Shown in pieces: positions 54,282 to 64,000 of a stretch of 64,000 bases of DNA. How positions within the stretch are numbered: the stretch's first letter is position 1; each line of letters starts with the position of its first letter. The position numbers and the translations under genes are program-made. The DNA is from Ostrinia nubilalis (lineage: Eukaryota > Arthropoda > Insecta > Lepidoptera > Crambidae), in the NCBI RefSeq assembly GCF_963855985.1, contig NC_087107.1:6944001-7008000 (forward strand). Reading direction: 5' to 3'. The notes beneath the pieces were generated by a model. It made no database searches. It was not told the origin of the DNA and saw only the letters and a program-made list of their open reading frames with translations.

Positions 54282-57200
54282 ATTCGTATAAGAAGTGCCA
54301 CGGTCATGTATTCTGTATTGAAAATAAGCTTAACAAAAGTACCAAAGAAATCCCCAAACTGGCTCTCTGAAAAAAAGGTTTCTGACTTGTAGCCAGTTTG
54401 CATATAAGCAGCGAAATGTACAAAATGAAATCACTTTACATTTAGAGGGTGGCAGCGCCGTAATCTCGGGAATAAAAACTCTTACGACCTCCCCGGCTCG
54501 TGACGAATTTAAAGTCGTGAAATAAACCTTGATGGCAACTAAAATACGGTATATATTTCAATGCAGTGGGATTTCGCGTTAAGAACTGGGCATACATTGG
54601 TGAAACGAGGTTTTTTGTCAAGCCACAATACCGCACGGAGAGTGATGTGCGGACAACGGCAGATCAGGCTACACTGTTGAACCTTAAAAGCAGTTGAAAT
54701 AAGTGCTATTTTGCTTACAAAAGTGTACTGTGCTTTTGTAGCCGAATTGGCGCCATTTTATTAAGCGTCTGGCTACCGAGATTTTGTGGGATTTCACGAA
54801 GGTTTGATTTGCCAAAAAGGTTGTGAAACATACTATTACTTACTATAGCTGTCAAATTTATTATAAACGACCAAATTCTTGTTGCTATGTTTTTTTTTTT
54901 TCAGTATTGATCATAAACTATATTTTTTTCCTGCGTTTGAGCTTTCACGAGCATGAGTATAAATGAATAACAAAAAAATACATAAGTTATACGCAGGCAA
55001 ACAAAACTTTTAACCTTTATCTGCTTCTTTCTTACATTTTCTACATTGCTGAAGTATAATGATTGTTTTGGTTGAAAAAAATGCTGAAACTGTTCTGAAT
55101 TTATTTCTGGTTAAAATACAGTCAACTGTCCATTGCAATTTGCACAAAAACAGTCAACCTGATTATGCAGCAAGCTGTACTCATTACAATGACGTCATAA
55201 AATTTTACACGAGGCCGCGTAATGAACTCGCAATAAAAATGATATATACGACGGGCAAGCATATATTGCAGTGTTAAATTTTATTCTTTGCCTTTTTATG
55301 CGTGGCACAAATCGCAAAACATGTGTCCAAGTTGTAAAAAAGGGAAATGTGTTCTTTATTATGCGTGGGTGAGGCATCGGATTTTGGAGCTTTTAAATAA
55401 AAACCTTCTTGTGAATTAAAAAGTTTTTTATAAAACCTTAATTAGGTTCTTAAAATTCCAAAGCTATAAAAAACCACGTCTTTAAAAATTGTTTTTGGTC
55501 CATACCATGAATCAATTGACGTACTTTTTATGACCTGTCAAAACGCAATTCGGCCAGAATAAGGAAAATCAATTGACTATTTTTTTATCTCTAAAGTAAC
55601 AATAAAAACTTATTTTATAATGTTAGTATAGTGCCTTACTGAACCTTACAATTATTTTTAATTGAATCAAATACCTAACTGGGTACTTCGTAAGTACTCC
55701 AGTTTAGTACTTAAGTAGCTGTGTGTAAATCATCTTTATCTTAGAGTCTAAGTAATGACGATAAATCCTTTGCTGGCTTCTCTCCAACATTTCTTTGTCG
55801 CATAGTAGATACATAATAATTACAACATTTCATACCACTTACACGGTATTTAGAATTAAATGCACTAACTCATTTAACTAAATACATTGTCAAGTTACAC
55901 ATAGGCTGCATTCGTCCCCACTTCCGCTTCCGGTCTGCAAGTGAACTCCGCAATGTTGGCGGAACTGGCAAGTTTAGCGGGCGCAGTGCTGCCAACATTG
56001 CGAACATTAGCTGTATTGTCGGAGCTGGTACGAGTTATATTGTTGCAGAAAGTAGAACAATAAAGCACTTCCGTTTAAGATGTGACACGCGATTGGTATT
56101 TTTATTGACATAATGGGGGTTTAAAAGTTACTTAATGCAGTTGTTTTAATAGTACCAGCCATTAAAAGCCACTAATTGCGTTTAATGAAGATAATAACAG
56201 TTAAATGACGTTTAAAATGTTGTTTAATCGTTTTGGAAACGTTCTCAACTCTATCGTTTTACAAAGCGGAATAAATTCAAAAATAAAAATTGTAATTTAA
56301 TAATAAGAAACCAGTCTTTATCATTGTGCAGTTAACCCCTTAAGGCCTATCGTCCACACCAGCTCACATATAGGCCACGGCAATTAAACACCGAAGTCGG
56401 AATATCATGCATTTATTAACTGAACCTCACGCTACGACTGAAATGGGGTATTTCATGTGAAGATAATACAGGGTGGGATATTCCAGTTTTGAAAACTTCT
56501 GTTATTGTCATTTATTTTATTAGACTAAGGTTCATCATTGAAACCAGTGATATATTCTGTCATTTAGGACACTCTCTGCTTTTACTTTGATTTTGACTAA
56601 GATTTAGGTCCCAATTTACGAGATCCAAAGATTCCGTTTTAATTTAAGATCTTTTAACAATATTTCATTGTGATTGAGCTCGAGAGCTTATTTAAAAAAT
56701 AATAATTCAAAATGTCTCCTCATTTTAGGTCGTAAATATCCAAACCTAGTAAGCTCATACACTCAACTCTCTAAGTTACTCTTATAACAATACCGCGTCA
56801 AAAGATTATTAAACGTCAACATGCAGCTCTCATTTCCGGAACAAAGACAATATTGAATCCGGGACTGATCTTCATTCACTGTTTCTGTCAAAAAGTCCCT
56901 ACACCCTATATACCAGGGGAAATTAATATTTAAGGACTTATGGGGGAAATTTCGTGGATTTCAAAAGGTTAAGGATCTTACCCTTTGTGACTTACACTTA
57001 AAGATATTTACATTAATAAATCAAGGAAGACCCAATAATAATGGATTATTTAACGTCATGTGTCATACTCGTAGCTGACAGAGTTCGTCAACCTACTTAC
57101 TCGTAAGGATAGTGTTATCAATTATTTTAATCAATAATTTTCTTCCCGCAACCAAACAGTTGTAGTTCACCTCTTTTGTTTGTACTTTATAAATGGAAAA

Positions 57201-57499
57201 GACATTTAAAAAAATCATACCTACAATTATACCCACAAAAAATACTTGGTTGGCAAAAAGGATAAAAGTGTAAGTGAAAATAATTCCTTAAAATATTTTT
57301 TCTGCTTTTGGTAATAATTAGATTTTTATTGAATTCTACTTTTTAGCGATGTCATTAGTCTTCCCCTGATTGAATTAGTCCAAAGACTAAATCCACTTTC
57401 ACTAAATCATCTAGATTGATATTTATGTAGGTTTTAGTACTTTTTTAATCAGACTGAGTGCTCGTTTATGGGTTATTCGATTCATAACTCGTCACTTTA
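54282..57499. other. Non-coding, nothing recognised
   Basis: AT-rich sequence; scattered frames of 60-72 codons without domains. Confidence 0.5.
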
Positions 57500-57504
57500 C
57501 CGAG

Positions 57505-57725
57505 TGTTTCGACGTTTATTTGAATTAATAACGCTGATTGAAGAAATAATTCGTGTATTTCGATTACTTTTCAGATTAATTTACAACCGTTGTTCGTTCG
57601 TGTTTTCTTGCTGGTAATCGAGTGAAGTTGACGCGGGCCGCCCCCGCGCTCCCCTCCAGGCTCCTTGCTCGTATACAACTTCAGACGTATTATGTGCGCT
57701 GATGCGCCGATAGATGGCGTTAACA
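57505..57725 (-). repeat. BEL 3' LTR
   Basis: 221 bp, TG...CA ends (+ strand TGTTTCGACG to GGCGTTAACA). Read against the other LTR I found no difference. Confidence 0.93.
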
Positions 57726-57776
57726 TGCCGCCGGCCTTGGAAGCTCCAAGCTTCCAAAATGATGATGATCGAATCT

Positions 57777-60700
57777 TCATGCGTGTGTCATCGAAGGGCT
57801 CCCCGATGATGCCGCAGGCGTCGACGAGATCGCAGGCGTCGACGAGATTGCAGGCGTCGACGTTTCAGCTGCAGTGGGCAGTGGTAGTGGGCAGATCTTT
57901 GAAAAGGCCCGCTGTACTGTCCCCGTCGCGGTGCGAATGTCAGCGACTCGTGAAACTCCGTCTCTGCCAGGGAAGACGCGTATGATTCTCCCCAGGCACC
58001 ACTTGAGAGGCGATTGATGATCGTCTTTGATAAGGACAAGACTATCTAGTTTTATGTCGTCCTTCTGCGTTTTCCATTTTGTTCTTAGTTGAAGCTCTGC
58101 CACGTATTCTGTCGACCAGCGCCTCCAGAAATGTTGCCGTAGTTGCTCGACTCGGTCGTAGCGTGCCAGGCGACTGCTCGGCACCTCGGTGATGTCTTCA
58201 CAGGCTGGAGCGGTCAACGGTCGGCCGATGAGAAAGTGGGCAGGAGTTAAGGGTAAGAGGTCGGAAGGATCTGTAGACATAGCTGATAGAGGACGGGAAT
58301 TCAGGATGGCTTCAATTAGTACTAAAACAGTGCTAAATTCCTCATATGTTAGGTGAGCATTGCCTACTATACGTCTAAGATGATGCTTGCATGATCGAAC
58401 TCCTGCCTCCCAAAGTCCCCCAAAATGAGCAGCGTATACTGGGATATGTTTAAATTTTATGCCATCGTTGGCAGTAAAATCTATAATTTTATCGATATTA
58501 TCTTGAATTAATAATGGAAACTCTTTTTCTGCTCCAACGAAATTTTTTCCGTTGTCAGAGTGTATTTCTGCGGGTTTTCCGCGCCTTGAAATAAATCTCT
58601 TTAACGCTAAAATATAATCATTAGTGGATAAGCCACTTACTAATTCTAAATGAATGCATCTAGTTGTAAAACAAACGAATAAACAAATGTATGCCTTTAT
58701 TAATTTTGAACCCCGACCTTTGCGGTTCAATATGAAAACTGGTCCCGCGTAATCTACGCCAGTGTACATAAAAGGAAAACCTGCCTCTAAACGTTCTTTA
58801 GGTAAATTACCCATTATTGGAGTTAAAGTTTTTCCTTTCAGGCGTGAACACCTTACGCATTCATGCACTGTTTTTCTAGCGAGATTCCTACCAGAAAGCG
58901 GCCACCAACTTTCGCGTATAGTGCACAATAGGTGCTGGGGTCCAGCATGTAATAAATGTTTATGATAGTATTTAAATAAAAGACCGGTAAAATGATGTTT
59001 GCTACACAACAATGCAGGATGCCGTTTATCATAATTAAACCTGGACGAATCGCATAACCTACCTCCCACACGAATTAATTTATTATCGTCAAGAAATACA
59101 TTTAAACTTAAAATACCATTCGCTTCTTTACATTTTGTTAGTGGTATTTCGTTTAATAAGTTGTTGTATACAGTCGGAAACATCTGGGCTTGCGCGCAGC
59201 GTGTCACAACAACTTCTGCATCGTGTAACTCGGCGACTGATAAGGGACCGGTGCGTCGCGCATGCTTATTGCGTGTATTGTGAATGAACCTCAGTAGGTA
59301 CGCTCCAGTCCGCTTCAATCTATTAAACTGTGAAAACCTTTTGAAGTCGAATAAGCTATCTGCATTTGTACAAACTGCACTAACTATTTTAAGTTTTAAC
59401 TCGGGTAGATCTTCACGGATAGGTATCGCTTGAGTATCCCTTGACCAGTCTGCACAATGTAAAAAGGTAGGCCCGTGCCACCACAGGTTATTGTTCTTTA
59501 GTGCATCGATGTAAAGGCCCCTTGACACTAGATCGGCTGGGTTTTTATCGCCGTCTATATGCAACCACAGTGAATCGCCTGTCAACTCGTTTACTTCTGT
59601 TATTCGATTTTGTACAAAAGTTTTTAATAAATGTGGGGACATACGTAACCACCCCATCACGATTGTTGAGTCCGTCCAAAAGCAAACAGAATCGAATTTT
59701 AATCTAAGTGACTCAACAATCTTTTTGTACAATCTCGCACCAATTAAAGCACCACAAAGTTCTAATTTTGGGATACTGATCGTTTTCAAGGGAGCAACCT
59801 TACTTTTTGCACATAGTAGATTAAGCGAGACTACTGAATTCTCATCTATTGTACGAATATATGCACAAGCGCCGTATGCATCTTGTGATGCGTCTGAAAA
59901 AATATGTAGTTCCGTACGATGAGTGTGAGCTGCCCTAACACATCGTGGAATTTTAATGTCGTGTAAATGTTTTTGAATCGAATCTATGAATTTATGGAAT
60001 TTTTCTGTGACGTCACTCGGTACTAGGTCATCCCAGTCGATTTTACATAGCCACAGCTTTTGTAAAATGATCTTAGAAATTATGACAACAGGGCCTAGGA
60101 GACCTAAAGGGTCATAAATTTGAGAAATGATTGACAACATCTTTCGTTTAGTTAATTGAGTGTTATCGCAGTTCTTACCTAACTCGGACGTAAAATGAAG
60201 CAGGTCATTTTTATTATGCCATCCTAAACCGAGTGTTTTTGTTTGTGTATGCTCGCCTATTGCCAACTCTTTTGACGAGTTTGTCGAGGTTACGTCACAG
60301 TTAAATGTCCATTTACGTAATGGATAGCAATATTGCCTTAAAATTTGTGATATTTTTTCGCAAATATTTATTAATTCAGCAGGATCATCGCATCCTGTAA
60401 TTAGATCATCAACGTAAAAGTCCTCTTTGATAATGCGCGATATTTTTTCATCGTCGCATTCCTGTGCTACCTGTTGTAGGCATCGCATACTAAGGTACGG
60501 CGCTGACGCAGTGCCATACGTCACGGTATTTAACCTATACACGTCTATCGGATCCGAAGGGCTTTCTCTCCAAAGTATAAGCTGTAAATTACGCTGGTCT
60601 TCATGAATGAGCGTCTGTCGAAACATCTTCTCGACGTCCGCGCTTGCTACCCAATAATATTGCCTAAAGCGTAATAAAATCGAGAAAATATCGTTTTGAA

Positions 60701-63191
60701 GCCTAGGTCCGATAAACTGTAGATCGTTTAAGGATTTATCAGAGGTAGTGGCGCAGCTGGCGTCAAATACTACCCTTAATTTAGTTGTAGTACTACTCTC
60801 GCGAAATACGCCGTGATGCGGTAAAAAATAGTGTGGATCACTGTACTCGTTTATTTTTGTCATGTGACCTAAATCCCTATATTCTCGTATAAAATCCGCA
60901 TACATACGTTTATATTGAGGCATACGTTCTAACTTCCGTTCTAACGAGCGAAATCGTTTATAGGCAACCGAATATGAGTCACCCAACAAATCAGCTGACT
61001 CCTTTAGAGGTATTCGAACTGAAAACCTACCATCTATTTCCCGTTTTGTCGTATTTTTAAATATTTCCTCGCATTTACGTTCATCACAGGTAAGTATATT
61101 TTCGCGAGGGCCACTATCCTCCAATTCCCAAAATTGACGTAATTGTAAATCGATAGTTTGTGTAAAATTGCATTGAATGTTTTGTTTACAACGCATTTTA
61201 TTCGTATAAATTGGTCCGGAAATCAACCAGCCCAATTTCGTATCTTGAAGGTACGGACCACTTTTTAATCGTATTTTATTATCGTTTAAAATTTCCCAAA
61301 ATAAGTCCGCACCTATTAATAACTCGACTTCCGAAGGTAGATAATAAGTAGGATCAGCGAGCTCGATGTTGTTTGGAATTCGTATAGTCTCAACATCGAT
61401 ACTCACGGGCGGTAAGAATGACGTGATACGCGGTAAAACAAAACATTGAACGCTCGTAGAAAAATCGTTTAACTTTGAGTGAATAATCAAATCGCATAAT
61501 TTATTAGAGTGTGACACCGATTGTCCCACACCTGATATTCGAACAGTGGACTGTAAAAACTTCGTATACTTAATTCGTTTACAAAATGTTTCCGAAACGA
61601 AACAATGTTGGCTCCCGTTATCTAGGAGCGCTCGTGCTGTGTGTCGCTTATTATTATCGTCCAGTACCTCGATTAGCGCTGTAGATAATAGAACTGGTCG
61701 CGTCAACACCGGCAGAGGTGTATTTTGTGTTTGATTCAATGATGAATGCAATACAGTTGATTTTAATTGTGACGTACTGGATGCATTATGTGATGACGTA
61801 TTAACACAGTTGAGGGAATCTTTATGTAGTAAGCTGTTATGTTTTTGTTTACATTGCTGACAAGGGCCGAAAAAACAGTCTTTAATCAAGTGACCTGGAC
61901 GTAAACAATTGGGACAAAGGTTGTTATCATTGACTAATTTATGTCGATCCTCAACAGACAAATTTAAAAACATACTACATATGTATAACGCGTGATTCCC
62001 ACGACATAATACACAAACACGATTACGTTTAGCTGATTTATTGTTTTCCGATTTCGCAGCCACATAACTATAACTATGTGCTTGCACTGCTGGAGATTTC
62101 ACATTTTGAGACTGTTTATTGCTATTATTGAATTTATTAAAGTTGCTGTTATTAGAATTGCTATTATTATTATTCACGTTTATTATTTCTAATAAATCAG
62201 CTCGGTTCTTGAGAAAGGTCAGCAAATCGTCCAGTTTCAAGTTACGGTTAGAACCATTTGTAATTAACGCGCCCTTGTGATTCTCCCACTCACGTTCAGT
62301 GGATGAATCGAGTTTACATACGATTAAATACATAATCAGAGTGTCCCATGACTTGGTGGGTTCTCCTAATGATTCTAGGGCACGTAAATTACGCAAAATA
62401 GTGTCAATTAGTTTTCTAATAAGTAAAGGTGATTCCCTATTCATATTTGGCAAAGAAAACAACGACTTTACATGGTTGTGTATCAAAAGACGATCGTTTT
62501 GGAATCTATTGACTAATAGTTCCCACGCATGAACATAATTTGCATCTGTTAATTCCAATGCGCCTATGACCTGAAGTGCACTACCGCTAAGCGATGACCG
62601 CAAATAATGGAACTTTTGAATCGCATCTAAATCGGTACGGCAATGAATCATAGTACAATAGGAATTTTTGAATTCTAGCCAGTTGTCATAAGAACCGTCA
62701 AAGGTGGGTAATTTAATATCAGGTAATTTAATTTGCATCGACTGACCTTTTTTGCATAAATTACCGCTATTCGTAACAATATCATCACTATTGTCTTCCA
62801 AAATCGATTTAGCAAGAGAAATACATCCGTAATACTGTTCCTCAAAACTTTCTCGATATTCAATAAGACTTACAAGATCATTTTCATCAGAGATTTCCTC
62901 TATTTTACTTTGTAATGCATTAAATTCATCAAATACAGACTCCAATTGAGAAATTCTTAATTTTAATTCAATTAATTGAGGCTTTGTCAAATCGATATTT
63001 TGTAATTTTGAAATATATTTATCGAATGACGTTAATCGAGCTTTGAGTACTCCTCTTTGCCTTTTTAGGTCTGTAACGGATGTTTTTAAAGAAGTAGAAC
63101 GTTCTTTGGAGGTTGACCGACTACCCTCCCTAGAAGATGTTTTAGGAATTCTAAGCTTAGAATTTGCAGAAACATATTCCTCATCGCTCAT
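57777..63191 (-). CDS. BEL/Pao gag-pol polyprotein
   Basis: 1804 residues from ATG at 63191. Gag about 1-450: coiled-coil-prone N-terminus, Asn/Ser-rich linker 339-365, Cys/His fingers 393-445. Aspartic protease with LDNGS at 523-527. Reverse transcriptase about 780-960 (VVFDAS, ADVEKMF, YVDD at 926-929). RNase H about 1094-1225 (SDAS with D1100, E1144, D1174, NPAD D1220). Integrase: HHCC-type zinc region about 1399-1448, catalytic D1480, D1546, E1596. A DUF5641-like C-terminus is followed by a short Pro/Ser/Thr repeat (SSTPAI units). All domains are in the Pao/BEL order PR-RT-RH-IN with no stop or frameshift. The protease has N where many have S/T in DxGS. Copies the element RNA in cytoplasmic particles and inserts the DNA. 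Confidence 0.93.
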   Translation of the reverse strand: MSDEEYVSANSKLRIPKTSSREGSRSTSKERSTSLKTSVTDLKRQRGVLKARLTSFDKYISKLQNIDLTKPQLIELKLRISQLESVFDEFNALQSKIEEISDENDLVSLIEYRESFEEQYYGCISLAKSILEDNSDDIVTNSGNLCKKGQSMQIKLPDIKLPTFDGSYDNWLEFKNSYCTMIHCRTDLDAIQKFHYLRSSLSGSALQVIGALELTDANYVHAWELLVNRFQNDRLLIHNHVKSLFSLPNMNRESPLLIRKLIDTILRNLRALESLGEPTKSWDTLIMYLIVCKLDSSTEREWENHKGALITNGSNRNLKLDDLLTFLKNRADLLEIINVNNNNSNSNNSNFNKFNNSNKQSQNVKSPAVQAHSYSYVAAKSENNKSAKRNRVCVLCRGNHALYICSMFLNLSVEDRHKLVNDNNLCPNCLRPGHLIKDCFFGPCQQCKQKHNSLLHKDSLNCVNTSSHNASSTSQLKSTVLHSSLNQTQNTPLPVLTRPVLLSTALIEVLDDNNKRHTARALLDNGSQHCFVSETFCKRIKYTKFLQSTVRISGVGQSVSHSNKLCDLIIHSKLNDFSTSVQCFVLPRITSFLPPVSIDVETIRIPNNIELADPTYYLPSEVELLIGADLFWEILNDNKIRLKSGPYLQDTKLGWLISGPIYTNKMRCKQNIQCNFTQTIDLQLRQFWELEDSGPRENILTCDERKCEEIFKNTTKREIDGRFSVRIPLKESADLLGDSYSVAYKRFRSLERKLERMPQYKRMYADFIREYRDLGHMTKINEYSDPHYFLPHHGVFRESSTTTKLRVVFDASCATTSDKSLNDLQFIGPRLQNDIFSILLRFRQYYWVASADVEKMFRQTLIHEDQRNLQLILWRESPSDPIDVYRLNTVTYGTASAPYLSMRCLQQVAQECDDEKISRIIKEDFYVDDLITGCDDPAELINICEKISQILRQYCYPLRKWTFNCDVTSTNSSKELAIGEHTQTKTLGLGWHNKNDLLHFTSELGKNCDNTQLTKRKMLSIISQIYDPLGLLGPVVIISKIILQKLWLCKIDWDDLVPSDVTEKFHKFIDSIQKHLHDIKIPRCVRAAHTHRTELHIFSDASQDAYGACAYIRTIDENSVVSLNLLCAKSKVAPLKTISIPKLELCGALIGARLYKKIVESLRLKFDSVCFWTDSTIVMGWLRMSPHLLKTFVQNRITEVNELTGDSLWLHIDGDKNPADLVSRGLYIDALKNNNLWWHGPTFLHCADWSRDTQAIPIREDLPELKLKIVSAVCTNADSLFDFKRFSQFNRLKRTGAYLLRFIHNTRNKHARRTGPLSVAELHDAEVVVTRCAQAQMFPTVYNNLLNEIPLTKCKEANGILSLNVFLDDNKLIRVGGRLCDSSRFNYDKRHPALLCSKHHFTGLLFKYYHKHLLHAGPQHLLCTIRESWWPLSGRNLARKTVHECVRCSRLKGKTLTPIMGNLPKERLEAGFPFMYTGVDYAGPVFILNRKGRGSKLIKAYICLFVCFTTRCIHLELVSGLSTNDYILALKRFISRRGKPAEIHSDNGKNFVGAEKEFPLLIQDNIDKIIDFTANDGIKFKHIPVYAAHFGGLWEAGVRSCKHHLRRIVGNAHLTYEEFSTVLVLIEAILNSRPLSAMSTDPSDLLPLTPAHFLIGRPLTAPACEDITEVPSSRLARYDRVEQLRQHFWRRWSTEYVAELQLRTKWKTQKDDIKLDSLVLIKDDHQSPLKWCLGRIIRVFPGRDGVSRVADIRTATGTVQRAFSKICPLPLPTAAETSTPAISSTPAISSTPAASSGSPSMTHA

Positions 63192-63489
63192 TATGGGAAG
63201 AAATTAGAAAGCAAAGAGTACGTACGGTTTTTTGCAGGATCACCTTATTCGCTTACGGCGCACAGCAGGCTGTGACGTTGCAGTTGTCACGAACACCACA
63301 AACGGCTGGAATTTTGAAAAATAACACTGTTTCAGCACTAATCGATTAGGATGGGACGTGAAAAGGAAGGATAACACCTGACCGTTGATCCGATTGATGT
63401 GTCTTGGCCTGGTTCCTCGTCTTTGGCTTCAGTTTCAGGATACGCGCCGGGCAACGACTTCCGTGCAATATCTTGAGTCCAAGGCTCCA

Positions 63490-63506
63490 TCCGGCTCGAA
63501 GGACCA
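63490..63506 (-). promoter_or_regulatory. BEL primer-binding site, tRNA-Tyr
   Basis: The + strand TCCGGCTCGAAGGACCA equals the 3' end plus CCA of insect tRNA-Tyr as I remember it, so the element RNA would pair with it. One base separates it from the 5' LTR, as expected for a primer-binding site. Confidence 0.75.
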
Positions 63507-63507
63507 A

Positions 63508-63728
63508 TGTTTCGACGTTTATTTGAATTAATAACGCTGATTGAAGAAATAATTCGTGTATTTCGATTACTTTTCAGATTAATTTACAACCGTTGTTCGT
63601 TCGTGTTTTCTTGCTGGTAATCGAGTGAAGTTGACGCGGGCCGCCCCCGCGCTCCCCTCCAGGCTCCTTGCTCGTATACAACTTCAGACGTATTATGTGC
63701 GCTGATGCGCCGATAGATGGCGTTAACA
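63508..63728 (-). repeat. BEL 5' LTR
   Basis: 221 bp; carries the promoter for the - strand element. Appears identical to 57505-57725. Followed by target duplication CCGAG. Confidence 0.93.
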
Positions 63729-63733
63729 CCGAG

Positions 63734-64000
63734 TCTGTTATTATTAAGTCTACAGCATTAAGGACACGGTATGATTTGATTATTTGATTAGAAAAGAATT
63801 AAAGAATTTCTTTTGTGTCTGTACAGTTTTCCTTTTAAATCTATGTTTTTACATTCACTACTTTCTGTCTCTATTTGTAGAGGTTCCTTAAAAAATTATG
63901 GGTTCCCAAATACAAACAAACACAAACTTTCATGCCTTGTTTAACCCCCTCTAAGTATATTTACGTTATTTATGGGGAACGAGCATTTAAGGGGAAGAAG
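63734..64000. other. Non-coding flank
   Basis: AT-rich sequence continuing the pre-insertion flank (joins 57499 across the BEL element). No feature seen. Confidence 0.5.

Larger units (their letters stand above)
57505..63728 (-). mobile_element. BEL/Pao LTR retrotransposon, apparently intact
   Basis: 6224 bp bounded by a 5-bp target duplication CCGAG (57500-57504, 63729-63733). Two 221-bp LTRs look identical, and there is one long gag-pol frame and a primer-binding site matching tRNA-Tyr. No envelope-like frame is present. Identical LTRs and an open frame imply a very recent insertion. Confidence 0.93.

Noticed and set aside
57665..57985. 106-codon + strand ORF over the BEL 3' LTR and gag-pol end
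   Set aside because: Antisense to a well-supported coding region, no domain; chance.

Overview
This window looks like nuclear DNA of a moth or butterfly. AT-rich non-coding sequence surrounds one coding exon of an insect dopamine receptor (Dop1R2 type, + strand, 7247-8502). The rest is packed with transposable elements typical of Lepidoptera: CR1, Jockey, R1 and Daphne-like LINEs, Helitrons ending in the GCGGCCGCTAG terminus, piggyBac, hAT and other TIR elements, several short MITE families, and a BEL/Pao LTR retrotransposon. I found no rRNA, no canonical tRNA gene, no CRISPR array and no bacterial-type operon.

Layout. 1-7.0 kb: AT-rich flank with short MITEs, a SINE-type repeat and a GC-rich island about 0.9 kb before the receptor. 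7.07-8.50 kb: receptor exon with a likely acceptor before the 5' leader and a strong donor at its end. The exon stops after TM7, and I found no following exon in the remaining 55 kb. If the gene continues in this direction, everything downstream may lie in one very large intron. 9.5-16.56 kb: a CR1-type LINE with both ORFs, broken by three separate DNA transposons (piggyBac, a 738-bp TIR element, hAT), each with clean target-site evidence. 19.24-24.85 kb: a complete Jockey LINE with both ORFs open, a 30-base poly(A) tail and a 14-bp target duplication; it sits inside a TATA/Inr/DPE core promoter. 25.3-26.6 kb: a decayed R1-clade LINE. 26.77-34.67 kb: a nearly identical 3.2-kb tandem duplication, whose second copy carries a 1444-bp element with a 9-bp target duplication, a GCAA-rich array and a large GC-rich palindrome. 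36.0-40.4 kb: Helitron, a 1104-bp fold-back element with 457-bp arms, and several MITEs. 44.6-47.0 kb: three Helitrons, two of them head-on, one with a 135-bp internal tandem repeat. 47.8-50.8 kb: a frameshifted Daphne/CR1-like LINE. 53.35-54.28 kb: a TIR element with a tRNA-like SINE insert nested in it. 57.5-63.73 kb: an apparently intact BEL/Pao element on the - strand with LTRs that look identical.

The only host gene I can support is the receptor. The transposons encode their own replication functions (endonuclease/reverse transcriptase; or gag, protease, RT, RNase H and integrase) and do not form a joint pathway. The strongest unusual signals are the Jockey insertion splitting a core promoter, the triple interruption of one LINE, the copy-specific 1444-bp element with its palindrome, and the tRNA acceptor/T-arm minihelix at 53.86 kb. 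All boundaries were read by eye; no alignment or database search was run.
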